Positions 25,199 through 33,535 of a stretch of DNA of 39,292 nucleotides are shown in pieces. Under the pieces are notes generated by a model. It saw only the letters and a list, made by a program, of their open reading frames with translations. It had not been told where the DNA came from and made no database searches. The position numbers were made by a program, and so were the translations under genes. Source of the DNA: Bacteroidales bacterium (GTDB lineage Bacteria; Bacteroidota; Bacteroidia; Bacteroidales; Muribaculaceae); contig JAJPXC010000073.1 of NCBI GenBank assembly GCA_021205635.1, positions 1-39,292 of the forward strand. Reading direction: 5' to 3'. Position 1 is the first letter of the stretch; every line of letters starts with the position of its first letter.

Positions 25199-26649
25199 CA
25201 GACAAAGAGCGTGGGCGCCTCGCCCGCGGGACAAGCAGCAAGGTACTCAAGGCGATGAGCCTCTTCGGCTCGCTGCAGGTCATCCAGATCCTCTGCTCGG
25301 TCGTCCGTACCAAACTCGTGGCTATCTGGATAGGCGCCGAGGGCGTGGGTCTGTTCGGCCTCTACAACGGCGCCATCGAGATGCTCTCGTCGGCCACCCA
25401 ACTGGGCATTCGCACCACCGCCGTGCGCGACATCGCCTCGGCGTCGGCCTCACGCCTCGCGCTTACCATCGCCGTCGTGCGCCGCTGGGGGTGGTGGCTC
25501 GGCATGCTCGGCGCTGTCGTCACCATCGCCTTGGCCGTGCCGCTTAGCGAGTGGACATTCGGCGACGACACTCATTCCTGGGGCTTCGTCCTGCTTTCAA
25601 TAGTCCTGCTCAGCACATCTATTACCAACGCCGAGCAGACGGTGTTGCAGGGGCTCGACCAACTCCGCCTCTTAGCCCGCGCCTCGCTTTGGGCCTCGCT
25701 TATCGCCTTTATGGCTGTCATCCCCCTCTACTATTTCCTGCGCGCCGACGGCATCGTCCTTGGCTTCGTCGTCTACGCCGTGGTGACACTCATCGTCTTC
25801 CTCATCTTCCGTTCCCGCGGCGTTACCGCGTTAGAGCGTTTCAACGATAAAGCCAAAATAAGCTCGCGGGAAGCTTGGAGCGAGGGCCTGGGATTCGTTC
25901 GCCTGGGAGTGCTGATGACCGTCTCGCTCTTCGCGGCACAATTGGCAGCCTACGCGTTCATCGCCTACCTCAACACCTACGCCGACACCTCCATGGTGGG
26001 CTACTACAACGCCGGTTACACCCTGTTCAACCGCTACGTGGGTCTGATCTTCACCGCCATGGCCATGGAATTTTACCCCCGATTGGCGCGCGTGCAGTAC
26101 AGCCCCGCACGCACCTCCACATTCGTCTCCCACGAATTGGGCCTGATATGCTGGATACTCCTGGGGGTGGTCACTTGGTTCATAGTGCTGGCCGAGCCGA
26201 TGGTAAGGCTGTTATATTCATCGGAGTTTCTGGTCATCGTGCCCTTTATCACGTGGGCGATTGTGGGCGTCACCCTGCGCGCTTCGTCGTGGTGCATGGC
26301 GTTCACCATTCTAGCCCGGGGCGACGGCAAGGTGTACCTCGTCACCGAGGTCACGAGCGCCGTGGTGGGCCTGGCGCTTAACATCCTGGGCTACTACCTG
26401 TGGGGATTGGTGGGACTGGCCGCCAGCTACATCGCCTGGTACGGGGTATATACCGCCATCACTTGGGTAGTCTACCGCTTTCGCTACGGCATGTCGCTCG
26501 ACCCCCGGGTAGCCACATTGACGCTGTTGACGCTCATTATCACCTCCGGCACCGCGGCCCTGATGACCGCCGGCCTGTGGCCCGCGGCCGTAACCATGGC
26601 CCTGATCGCCACCTTCTACTCCGCCCTCCGCGTCAAAAAATTCCTCTAG
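25186..26649 (+). CDS. oligosaccharide flippase (Wzx/MOP superfamily)
   Basis: A 487-residue integral membrane protein with about 12 to 14 hydrophobic segments and the MOP-superfamily look of O-antigen and lipid-linked oligosaccharide flippases. The start reads SLFGSLQVIQILCSVVRTKL, then IWIGAEGVGLFGLYN, as in Wzx-type proteins. It would turn undecaprenyl-linked glycans across the inner membrane. The start codon lies 13 bases inside the EnvC-like gene, so it ends the dut-TPR-DUF4292-EnvC run. No glycosyltransferases are adjacent, so the cargo is unknown. Codon usage matches the neighbours. Confidence 0.88.
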   Translation: MATVADKERGRLARGTSSKVLKAMSLFGSLQVIQILCSVVRTKLVAIWIGAEGVGLFGLYNGAIEMLSSATQLGIRTTAVRDIASASASRLALTIAVVRRWGWWLGMLGAVVTIALAVPLSEWTFGDDTHSWGFVLLSIVLLSTSITNAEQTVLQGLDQLRLLARASLWASLIAFMAVIPLYYFLRADGIVLGFVVYAVVTLIVFLIFRSRGVTALERFNDKAKISSREAWSEGLGFVRLGVLMTVSLFAAQLAAYAFIAYLNTYADTSMVGYYNAGYTLFNRYVGLIFTAMAMEFYPRLARVQYSPARTSTFVSHELGLICWILLGVVTWFIVLAEPMVRLLYSSEFLVIVPFITWAIVGVTLRASSWCMAFTILARGDGKVYLVTEVTSAVVGLALNILGYYLWGLVGLAASYIAWYGVYTAITWVVYRFRYGMSLDPRVATLTLLTLIITSGTAALMTAGLWPAAVTMALIATFYSALRVKKFL

Positions 26650-26674
26650 CTCGCACACGCAGTTGTATAGGGAT

Positions 26675-26705
26675 TTTGGCGTATGAGGGATTTTTGCTAA
26701 CTTCG
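26675..26705 (+). promoter_or_regulatory. lysS promoter
   Basis: TTTG (26675-26678), 19 bases, then TAACTTCG (26698-26705), one base from the TAnnTTTG consensus. A small leader hairpin, CCCCT-ATAC-AGGGG, follows at about 26718-26731. Confidence 0.7.
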
Positions 26706-26764
26706 CGGAATTGAACGCCCCTATACAGGGGTCCCGAATTAGCATAACAGTCAACTATAACGAT

Positions 26765-28345
26765 ATGAGCAGCAAGCAGCAAGAGCCCCAACAGGAGCCC
26801 AACCAGCAGGAAACCGCCCAGCAACAGGGAAAGCAGCCCCGTCAGCTTAGTGAGCAGGAGATTGTGCGCCGCGCCTCCATGGAGCGCATGCGCGAGATGG
26901 GTATCGACCCCTACCCCGCAGCCGAGTACCCCGTGACCGGTTACACCGACGAGATAAAGGCCAATTTCCGCGACGACGAAGGGGAGCCCCGACAAGTATC
27001 AGTGGCCGGTCGACTGATGTCGCGCCGCGTGATGGGCAAAGCCTCCTTCATGGAGCTTCAGGACTCGAAAGGCCGCATCCAGGTGTACGTCAACCGCGAC
27101 GAGCTGTGCCCCGACGAGAACAAGGACATGTATAATGTGGTGTTCAAAAAGCTGCTCGATATCGGCGACTTCGTGGGCATCGAGGGCTTCGTGTTCCGCA
27201 CCCAAACGGGCGAGATTTCGGTCCACGCCAAAAAATTGACCGTCCTGAGCAAGTCACTCCGCCCGCTGCCTATCGTGAAATTCAAGGACGGCGTGGCTTA
27301 CGACGCGTTTGACGACCCCGAGATGCGTTACCGCCGCCGCTACGTCGACCTCGTGGTCAACGACGGCGTCAAGGACATCTTCATCAAACGCACCAAGGTG
27401 TTCAACTCCATGCGCGAATACTTCAACGCTCACGGCTACATGGAGGTGGAGACACCCATCCTGCAGTCTATTCCCGGTGGCGCGGCCGCCCGACCCTTCA
27501 TCACCCACCACAACGCCTTGGACATCCCCCTGTACCTGCGTATCGCCGACGAGCTTTACCTCAAGCGCCTGATCGTAGGCGGATTCGAGGGCGTCTACGA
27601 GTTCTCCAAGAACTTCCGCAACGAGGGCATGGACCGCAACCACAACCCCGAGTTCACTTGCATGGAGATTTATGTCTCCTACAAGGATTACAACTGGATG
27701 ATGGACTTCACCGAAAAGCTGCTCGAGAAGATCTGCCTCGACGTCAACGGCACCACCGAGGTGAAGGTGGGCGACAACGTTATCTCTTTCAAGGCGCCGT
27801 TCAAGCGCGTCACCATGCGCGACGCCATCCTGGAGCACACCGGCTACGACATCGAAGGCAAGAGCGAGGACGAGCTCCGCGAGGCTGCCCAGAAGATGGG
27901 CGTCGAAGTTGACAAGACCATGGGCAAGGGCAAGCTGATCGACGAGATCTTCGGCGAGAAATGCGAGGGCCTTTACATCCAGCCCACGTTTATCACCGAC
28001 TACCCAATCGAGATGTCGCCCCTTACCAAGCGCCACCGCAACAACCCCGAATTGACCGAGCGCTTCGAGCTGATGGTCAACGGCAAGGAGCTGGCCAACG
28101 CCTACTCGGAGCTCAACGACCCCATCGACCAATACGAGCGCTTCGTCGAGCAAATGCGCCTCAGCGAAAAGGGCGACGACGAGGCAATGATCATCGACGC
28201 CGACTTCATCCGCGCCCTTGAGTACGGAATGCCACCCACATCGGGCATGGGCATCGGCATGGACCGCCTGGTTATGCTCATGACCGGCCAAACCACCATC
28301 CAGGAAGTGCTGTTCTTCCCCCAGATGCGCCCCGAGAAGAAGTAA
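26765..28345 (+). CDS. lysS: lysyl-tRNA synthetase, class II
   Basis: Charges tRNA-Lys. I use the ATG at 26765 ([15 protein letters not shown], 526 residues). An upstream TTG in frame would place the start inside the leader hairpin. The first 40 residues are a Gln/Glu-rich lead. The OB-fold anticodon domain follows ([21 protein letters not shown]), then the class II core with motif 2 ([20 protein letters not shown]) and motif 3 ([15 protein letters not shown]). The gene has its own promoter and is followed after 27 bases by gpsA, probably in one transcript. Confidence 0.96.
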   Translation: MSSKQQEPQQEPNQQETAQQQGKQPRQLSEQEIVRRASMERMREMGIDPYPAAEYPVTGYTDEIKANFRDDEGEPRQVSVAGRLMSRRVMGKASFMELQDSKGRIQVYVNRDELCPDENKDMYNVVFKKLLDIGDFVGIEGFVFRTQTGEISVHAKKLTVLSKSLRPLPIVKFKDGVAYDAFDDPEMRYRRRYVDLVVNDGVKDIFIKRTKVFNSMREYFNAHGYMEVETPILQSIPGGAAARPFITHHNALDIPLYLRIADELYLKRLIVGGFEGVYEFSKNFRNEGMDRNHNPEFTCMEIYVSYKDYNWMMDFTEKLLEKICLDVNGTTEVKVGDNVISFKAPFKRVTMRDAILEHTGYDIEGKSEDELREAAQKMGVEVDKTMGKGKLIDEIFGEKCEGLYIQPTFITDYPIEMSPLTKRHRNNPELTERFELMVNGKELANAYSELNDPIDQYERFVEQMRLSEKGDDEAMIIDADFIRALEYGMPPTSGMGIGMDRLVMLMTGQTTIQEVLFFPQMRPEKK

Positions 28346-28372
28346 TCGTCTCTCCACCAATCTTACACAACC

Positions 28373-29368
28373 ATGGAATTCCCCGGAATGATCGCCATCA
28401 TGGGCGGCGGTAGCTGGGCCACGGCATTGGCCAAGCTACTCCTCCAGAATTGCGAAAACATTATATGGTACATGCGCCGCGAGGACCGTATCGACGACTT
28501 CAAGCGCCTGGGCCACAACCCCGTGTACTTGACCGACGTGGAATTTGACATATCACGTATCAATTTCACCGCCGACATCAACCACGCTTGCACCGAGGCC
28601 GACACCCTCGTCCTGGTCATGCCCTCGCCCTACTTCAAGGAACATCTGGCCAAACTCAACGTCGACATTTCACAGAAAGGGGTGGTGTCGGCAGTCAAGG
28701 GTATCGTCCCCGACGACAACATGCTCATCTCCGACTATATGATTGAGCGCTTCGGCGTAGCCCGCGACAAGATGCTCGTAATCTCCGGCCCGTGCCATGC
28801 CGAGGAGGTGGCTCTCGACCGCCCGAGCTACCTGACGATCGGTTGCCCCGACATTGCCCGCGCGGCCGATTTCGCCCGCTGCATCGCCGGCAAGCACACG
28901 CGCACCATCACTTCCTCCGACGTCGACGGAATCGAATACGCGGCCGTGCTCAAAAACGTCTACGCCATCGCCGCCGGCGTGGTACACGGCTTGAAAAAGG
29001 GCGACAACTTCTTGGCCATGCTCGTTTCCAACGCCATCCGCGAGATGGAACGCTTCATCGACGCCGTCAACCCCCGTCCACGCCAGATTTGCGACTCGGT
29101 GTACCTCGGCGACCTCTTGGTGACAGCCTATTCCCAATTCTCGCGCAACCACAACTTCGGCGCGATCATCGGCCGCGGCTACTCGGTGAAAACCGCACGC
29201 ATGGAGATGGAGCAAACCGCCGAGGGCTACTACGGCACGCGCTGCATCCACGAGATCAACCGCCGCTACGAGGTGGCCATGCCCATCCTCGACGGCGTTT
29301 ACGACATCCTCTACCGCAACGTCAAGCCCGCCCGCGCCATCTCAGCCATGGCACCCCTCTTTATCTAA
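28373..29368 (+). CDS. gpsA: glycerol-3-phosphate dehydrogenase [NAD(P)+]
   Basis: Reduces dihydroxyacetone phosphate to sn-glycerol 3-phosphate, the backbone for phospholipids. The 331 residues are the usual length. The N-terminal Rossmann fold shows IMGGGSWATALAKLLLQN. The catalytic domain has the conserved GPCHAEEVAL and KNVYAIAAGVVHGLKKGDN, whose Lys is catalytic, and ends in a typical helical region. It lies 27 bases after lysS with no terminator. The supply of glycerol phosphate links it to the phospholipid head-group cluster 2.4 kb downstream, but that is only a metabolic link. Confidence 0.96.
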   Translation: MEFPGMIAIMGGGSWATALAKLLLQNCENIIWYMRREDRIDDFKRLGHNPVYLTDVEFDISRINFTADINHACTEADTLVLVMPSPYFKEHLAKLNVDISQKGVVSAVKGIVPDDNMLISDYMIERFGVARDKMLVISGPCHAEEVALDRPSYLTIGCPDIARAADFARCIAGKHTRTITSSDVDGIEYAAVLKNVYAIAAGVVHGLKKGDNFLAMLVSNAIREMERFIDAVNPRPRQICDSVYLGDLLVTAYSQFSRNHNFGAIIGRGYSVKTARMEMEQTAEGYYGTRCIHEINRRYEVAMPILDGVYDILYRNVKPARAISAMAPLFI

Positions 29369-29371
29369 AGG

Positions 29372-29415
29372 GGTATAAGCCCTCTTGGCCTCATAAGCCC
29401 CATAAGTCTCATAGG
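29372..29415. repeat. CATAAGCCCC-type decamer repeat, copy 1
   Basis: Successive near-copies of a ten-base word (CATAAGCCCC, CATAAGTCTC, TATAAGCCCT) occupy the start of the gpsA-prenyltransferase spacer. Related runs lie at 33549-33604 inside a coding region and at 35858-35890 in reverse. Confidence 0.65.
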
Positions 29416-29417
29416 AT

Positions 29418-29448
29418 TTTGCAAGTTGCCAAAATATTGCTAATTTTG
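29418..29448 (+). promoter_or_regulatory. promoter of the polyprenyl synthase gene
   Basis: TTTG (29418-29421), a 19-base spacer and TAATTTTG (29441-29448) match the consensus exactly. The start codon is at 29467. Confidence 0.8.
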
Positions 29449-29466
29449 TGGCCGTAAAATCCCCGT

Positions 29467-30447
29467 ATGACCACCATAGAATCAATCCAACAGTCAATTT
29501 CCGACGAGCTCCAGCAGCTTAACGACCATATACGCCAGGCGCTGGCCTCGCCCAACGCGTTGATGAATCAGGTGGTTGACAACTACTTACGCACCAAGGG
29601 GAAGCAAATCCGCCCCATTCTCGTCATCCTCAGCGCCCGGCTTTACGGCCCGGTTACGCCCAAGGTAATCGCCGCGGCGGCCGCTGTGGAGCTCCTCCAC
29701 AACGCCTCGCTTATTCACGACGACGTGGTCGACGAGTCGAAAATGCGCCGCGGCTTCCCCACTATCAACAAGATCTGGGACAACCATATAGCCGTCCTCG
29801 TGGGCGACTTTTTCGTGTCCACGGCCCTGCAATTGGCCATCTCCACCGGCGACCCACGCATCATCGCCTCCCTCGCCTCCCTGGGCAAGTTGCTCTCCCT
29901 GGGCGAAATCGACCAGATTTACAACGCCCGCCGGCACTGCCGCGACGAGGAGGCCTATTTCAACGTCATCGACCGCAAGACGGCCTCGCTGTTCATCTCC
30001 TGCGTGGAGATGGGCGCCTATGCCGCCGGTGCCAAGGAGGGCACTTTCGAGCCCCTCCGATCCTTCGCCAAGCTCTTGGGCGAGTGCTTCCAGATCAAGG
30101 ACGACATCTTCGACTATCTCGGCGACGACAAGGAGATAGGCAAGCCCACCGGCAACGACTTGCGAGAGGGCAAAATCACCCTCCCCTTGCTCTCGGCCCT
30201 CAACGACCCCTCTCTGCCCCAGGCCGACGAGATGAACGAGCTCTCCAAAAAGGAGGAGCTGTCGGCCGAGGAGATCGACCGCTTGATCCAATTCGCCCGC
30301 GCATCGGGTGGAATCGATTACGCCTACGCCACCATGGGGCGCCTGCGCGAGGAAGCCGCCGATTACCTCAACAATATCGCCGGAGGCAGCGACACTCGCG
30401 ACCAATTGGCCGCCATCTTCGACTACATCATAGCGCGCGACCACTAA
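29467..30447 (+). CDS. long-chain trans-polyprenyl diphosphate synthase
   Basis: A 326-residue all-helical enzyme that adds isopentenyl units to an allylic diphosphate to make the octaprenyl or longer side chain of menaquinone. The first aspartate-rich motif is LIHDDVVDESKMRRG and the second is FQIKDDIFDYLGD. The substrate-binding GKQIRPILV near residue 43 is also present. The residues just before the first Asp motif (VELLHNASLI) are small, which fits a long-chain product. Octaprenyl or solanesyl specificity cannot be fixed from sequence. It has its own promoter and is followed by pdxA after 62 bases. Confidence 0.93.
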   Translation: MTTIESIQQSISDELQQLNDHIRQALASPNALMNQVVDNYLRTKGKQIRPILVILSARLYGPVTPKVIAAAAAVELLHNASLIHDDVVDESKMRRGFPTINKIWDNHIAVLVGDFFVSTALQLAISTGDPRIIASLASLGKLLSLGEIDQIYNARRHCRDEEAYFNVIDRKTASLFISCVEMGAYAAGAKEGTFEPLRSFAKLLGECFQIKDDIFDYLGDDKEIGKPTGNDLREGKITLPLLSALNDPSLPQADEMNELSKKEELSAEEIDRLIQFARASGGIDYAYATMGRLREEAADYLNNIAGGSDTRDQLAAIFDYIIARDH

Positions 30448-30509
30448 CCACTTGACGGTCACCGCTTTACCAATCATATTACAGCCAATCGGAAAGACAC
30501 AAGGATATA

Positions 30510-31613
30510 ATGGATAACGACAAAAAAATACGCGTGGGTATCACCCACGGCGACCTTAACGGTATCGGTTACGAGGTGATCCTCAAAGCTTTGGAGGGTG
30601 GAAACATCGCCGAGATGTGCACCCCCATCGTCTACGGCTCGGCCAAAATCGCCGCGTTCTACCGCAAAGCCCTCGAGATGCCCGAGGTGAAATTCACCCA
30701 GATTCAACAACCCTCCGAGGCCAAAGGCAACAACAACTACATCATCAACGTCGTGGGCGAGGACGTGAAGATCGAGCCGGGACAGTCGACTGCTGTCGCC
30801 GGTGAGGCTGCTTTCGCCGCCCTCGAGCGCGCCGTGGCCGACCTGCGCAAGGGCGACATCGACGTGCTAGTAACCGCCCCCATCAACAAAAAGAATATCC
30901 AAAGCTCCACGTTCACCTTCCCCGGCCACACCGAATACCTCGAGGCCTCGATCGGTGACGGCGCTAAGGCCCTAATGATTCTCGCCAACGAGAACATGCG
31001 CGTGGCCCTGGTTACGATCCACTGCCCCATCGCCAAAGTGGCCGAGGGAGTCACAAAAGAGGCCGTGGAGGAAAAAATCACCATCCTCAACGAGTCACTT
31101 CGCCGCGATTGGGGCTTGAACGCTCCACGCATCGCCGTGCTCGCCCTCAATCCCCACGCCGGCGAGGAAGGCCTCCTCGGCACCGAGGAACAGGAGGTCA
31201 TCATCCCCGCTATCGAGGCCTGCAAGGCCAAAAAAATACTCGCCTTCGGCCCTTACGCCGCCGACGGATTCTTCGGCTCGGGTGCCTTCAAGAAATTTGA
31301 CGGTATCCTGGCCATGTACCACGACCAGGGCCTCGCACCGTTCAAGGCGCTGGCCATGAACTCGGGGGTCAACATCACCGCCGGGCTCCCTTACGTGCGC
31401 ACCTCCCCCGACCACGGCACCGGCTACGACATCGCCGGTAAAGGCTTGGCCGACCCGCAGTCGATGCGCGAGGCTATCTACACCGCCATCGACATCTTCC
31501 GCAACCGCCGTCGCCACGACGACATGTACCGCCGTCCCCTCAAGCGCAAATACTTCGACAAGAGCGGCGACTCCGAGAAGCTCGATTTAACAAAAGAGGA
31601 GCCCACCGATTAA
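30510..31613 (+). CDS. pdxA: 4-hydroxythreonine-4-phosphate dehydrogenase
   Basis: Oxidises 4-phosphohydroxy-L-threonine in the DXP-dependent pathway to pyridoxal 5'-phosphate. The 367 residues are slightly longer than E. coli PdxA (329), with a charged tail of about 25 residues. Motifs visible are HGDLNGIGYEVILKAL (usually GDPAGIGPE), FPGHTEYLE with a metal-binding His, MYHDQGLAPFKAL with a second metal His, and TSPDHGTGYDIAGKG with the third. The LNGIGYE variant is common in Bacteroidetes. A spacer of 152 bases with repeats separates it from the next cluster. Confidence 0.95.
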   Translation: MDNDKKIRVGITHGDLNGIGYEVILKALEGGNIAEMCTPIVYGSAKIAAFYRKALEMPEVKFTQIQQPSEAKGNNNYIINVVGEDVKIEPGQSTAVAGEAAFAALERAVADLRKGDIDVLVTAPINKKNIQSSTFTFPGHTEYLEASIGDGAKALMILANENMRVALVTIHCPIAKVAEGVTKEAVEEKITILNESLRRDWGLNAPRIAVLALNPHAGEEGLLGTEEQEVIIPAIEACKAKKILAFGPYAADGFFGSGAFKKFDGILAMYHDQGLAPFKALAMNSGVNITAGLPYVRTSPDHGTGYDIAGKGLADPQSMREAIYTAIDIFRNRRRHDDMYRRPLKRKYFDKSGDSEKLDLTKEEPTD

Positions 31614-31620
31614 TCGGCAA

Positions 31621-31648
31621 GGCCCCACCCCCCCGAAGCGGGAGCTTA
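31621..31648 (+). repeat. dispersed GC-rich palindromic repeat, copy 2
   Basis: A variant of the shared word GGCCCCCAAACCCCG, a short loop, then CGGGGGCTTA. It lies just after pdxA. The arms CCCG and CGGG can pair. Confidence 0.6.
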
Positions 31649-31676
31649 AAATAGCCTCCTTGCTCCTTTCCTCCTT

Positions 31677-31762
31677 TAATGTTTTAATGCTTTAACGATT
31701 TAACGCTTTAAAGATTTAACGCTTTAAAGATTTAAAACTGAAAACTGAAAGCTGAAAACTAA
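31677..31762. repeat. octamer and heptamer arrays before the nucleotidyltransferase gene
   Basis: Octamers of the form GNTTTAAN (GCTTTAAC, GATTTAAC, GCTTTAAA, GATTTAAA) alternate up to about 31736. Heptamers (CTGAAAA, CTGAAAG) follow, up to four bases before the ATG at 31766. No standard promoter is visible inside the array. Confidence 0.85.
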
Positions 31763-31765
31763 ATA

Positions 31766-32503
31766 ATGAATTACGCTATTATAGCCGCCGGAGAAGGCTC
31801 GCGATTGGCGCAGGAGGGCGTAAAGCTCCCCAAGCCCCTCGTCACCCTCCAAGGCCAACCGATGATAAAGCGCCTGATCGACATATTCATGCGCCACAAC
31901 CCTGAAAGCTTGTCGATTATCGTCAATGAGCAGATGAAGGATGTGCGCGCCTATGTCGAGGCCTTGGAATTGCCCGTGCCCAAGCACTTGACGGTCAAGT
32001 CCACCCCCTCGTCGATGCACTCGTTCAAGGAGGTAAGCCGCACCGCCGCCCAGGCCGGCCGATTCCTCGTCACCACGGTCGACACCATCTTCCGCGAGGA
32101 CGAGTTTGCCAAGTACATCGCCGCCTTCGAGGCCGACCCCGACGCCGACGGCTACATGGCCGTCACCTCCTACATCGACGACGAGAAACCCCTCTACGTC
32201 GATGTCGACGACAAGCTCCGTATCACCGCCTTCCGCGACGAGGCCTTCCCCGGCGTCAAGTACATCTCGGGTGGTATCTACGGACTTACCCCCAAGGCCG
32301 TCACCACCCTCGACCGCTGCCTGTCCGAGGGCCAGAGCCGCATGCGCAACTTCCAGCGCGCTCTCGTGGCCGACGGTCTCGACCTCCGGGCCTTCCCCAT
32401 GGGCAAAATCCTCGATGTCGATCATGCTGGCGACATCGCCAAGGCCGAAGCCTTCCTCGCAACTGGCCCCCAACCCCGAAACGGGGGCTTCCCTCATGAA
32501 TGA
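31766..32503 (+). CDS. nucleotidyltransferase (sugar/alcohol-phosphate NTP transferase)
   Basis: A 245-residue GT-A fold nucleotidyltransferase. The N-terminal signature AAGEGSRLAQEGVKLPKPLV is the nucleotide-binding loop with the PKP lysine. VTTVDTIF supplies the metal Asp, SGGIYGL lies in the substrate pocket, and ILDVDHAGDIAKAEAF is the usual end. It should couple NTP to a phosphorylated sugar or polyol. Because a CDP-alcohol phosphotransferase lies two genes downstream, CTP and a polyol phosphate are plausible, as in inositol-1-phosphate cytidylyltransferase, but this is inference. The last 12 residues or so are encoded by a dispersed repeat (32465-32490 and on), so the native C-terminus was probably altered by its insertion. 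Confidence 0.82.
   Translation: MNYAIIAAGEGSRLAQEGVKLPKPLVTLQGQPMIKRLIDIFMRHNPESLSIIVNEQMKDVRAYVEALELPVPKHLTVKSTPSSMHSFKEVSRTAAQAGRFLVTTVDTIFREDEFAKYIAAFEADPDADGYMAVTSYIDDEKPLYVDVDDKLRITAFRDEAFPGVKYISGGIYGLTPKAVTTLDRCLSEGQSRMRNFQRALVADGLDLRAFPMGKILDVDHAGDIAKAEAFLATGPQPRNGGFPHE
32465..32490 (+). repeat. dispersed GC-rich palindromic repeat, copy 3, inside a coding end
   Basis: Reads GGCCCCCAACCCCG, then AAACGGGGGCTT, close to copy 1 at 18655. It encodes Pro-Gln-Pro-Arg-Asn-Gly-Gly-Phe at the end of the nucleotidyltransferase. Confidence 0.75.
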
Positions 32504-32606
32504 GCCGCAAAGCGGCGAGTTGGCAATAACCCCAGGTTCCCTCCAGCCACCTGGGGTTCAAGAAGAAAACCCTCCCCGCCATCTGAGCCGCAAAGCGGCG
32601 AGTTGG
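32501..32606. repeat. 23-base direct repeat pair flanking an inverted repeat
   Basis: Bases 32501-32523 recur exactly at 32584-32606. The word begins TGAGCCGCAAAGCGGCGAG, and its first three bases are the stop codon of the nucleotidyltransferase. Each copy contains GCCGC-AAA-GCGGC. Between the copies AACCCCAGGT (32528-32537) pairs perfectly with ACCTGGGGTT (32549-32558). Confidence 0.95.
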
Positions 32607-32617
32607 TCGGAAAGCAG

Positions 32618-32652
32618 AAAGCTGAAAACTGAAAACTGAAAGCTGAAAACTA
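32618..32652. repeat. CTGAAAA/CTGAAAG heptamer array before the ATP-grasp gene
   Basis: About five heptamers, nearly identical to those before the nucleotidyltransferase, end eight bases before the ATG at 32660. The same repeat thus leads two successive genes of the cluster. Confidence 0.9.
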
Positions 32653-32659
32653 CAATATA

Positions 32660-33535
32660 ATGGCCGAGAATAAAATAGCAGGCATTATGCGCGCGGGAGC
32701 CTACTCCCCCAACCATATCGGCAACGACGCCGCAATCTTCAACGGCGTGGTCGACCAATTGCGCAAGCGCGGCTCCGAGGTCAACGTCTACTCCGAGGAG
32801 CAGCTCATGGCCGGTGCCGTCACCGAACCTATCATCGTCAATATGTGCCGCGAGGCCAAATCCATCGCCCTTCTCCAGCAATACGAGGACGAGGGCCGAT
32901 TGGTGATCAACTCGGGCTACGGCATCGAGAATTGCACCCGCGAGCGCATGACACGCATCCTCCTGGGCTCCAACATCCCCTACCCCGAAAGCCTCACGGT
33001 CAACACCGACGAAGTGGTGAAGGGCCAACTGATAAAGGCCAAATTCACCCAATGCTGGATCAAGCGCGGCGACGGCCATGCCCAGCACAAGGAGGACGTC
33101 TCCTACGTGCGTCACCCCGAGGAGGCCCAAGAGGTGCTTCAGGAGTACTTCCTACGCGGAATCAAGCGCGCCGTGATCAACCGTCACTTGGTGGGCGACT
33201 TGATCAAATTTTACGGCGTGGCTGGCACTCCATTCTTCTACTGGTTCTACCCCTTCGACCTGGGTCACTCCAAGTACGGCCACGAGGCCATCAACGGCAA
33301 GAGCCAGGGCATAGAATTCGACCTCAACCATCTGAAGGCCATCGTGCAAGCCGCTTCCGACGCTGTCGACGTGAAGATCTATGGCGGCGACGCCATCGTC
33401 TCGCCCGACGGCACCATTTCCATTATCGACTTCAACGACTGGCCCAGCTTCGCCCCGTGCCGCGTGGAGGCCGCGCCTTATATCGCCAAGTGTATCATCA
33501 CGGCCATCAAGGCCCGCAAAGCCGCACGCTCATGA
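32660..33535 (+). CDS. ATP-grasp-fold enzyme of unknown substrate
   Basis: A 291-residue protein with the layout of a small ATP-grasp ligase or kinase: an N-terminal substrate domain (about 1-90, IAGIMRAGAYSPNHIGNDAA), a central lid domain (FTQCWIKRGDGHAQHKEDVSYV, about 133-155) and a C-terminal metal-binding end, ISIIDFNDWPSF, whose Asp and Asn fit the magnesium ligands of the fold. Family members activate a carboxylate as acyl-phosphate and join it to an amine, though some phosphorylate polyols (inositol kinases of the ITPK type share this fold). No specific family is recognised. The stop overlaps the next ATG (ATGA at 33532-33535), so it is tied in expression to the CDP-alcohol phosphotransferase. 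Confidence 0.7.
   Translation: MAENKIAGIMRAGAYSPNHIGNDAAIFNGVVDQLRKRGSEVNVYSEEQLMAGAVTEPIIVNMCREAKSIALLQQYEDEGRLVINSGYGIENCTRERMTRILLGSNIPYPESLTVNTDEVVKGQLIKAKFTQCWIKRGDGHAQHKEDVSYVRHPEEAQEVLQEYFLRGIKRAVINRHLVGDLIKFYGVAGTPFFYWFYPFDLGHSKYGHEAINGKSQGIEFDLNHLKAIVQAASDAVDVKIYGGDAIVSPDGTISIIDFNDWPSFAPCRVEAAPYIAKCIITAIKARKAARS

Noticed and set aside
27254..28360. Minus-strand frame of 368 codons opposite lysS
   Set aside because: Antisense shadow of a clear lysyl-tRNA synthetase in high-GC sequence.
32845..33531. N-terminal extension of the CDP-alcohol phosphotransferase frame through the ATP-grasp gene
   Set aside because: The extra 229 codons are Arg/Pro/Gly-rich out-of-frame sequence of the ATP-grasp gene. 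The ATGA overlap at 33532 gives a normal start.
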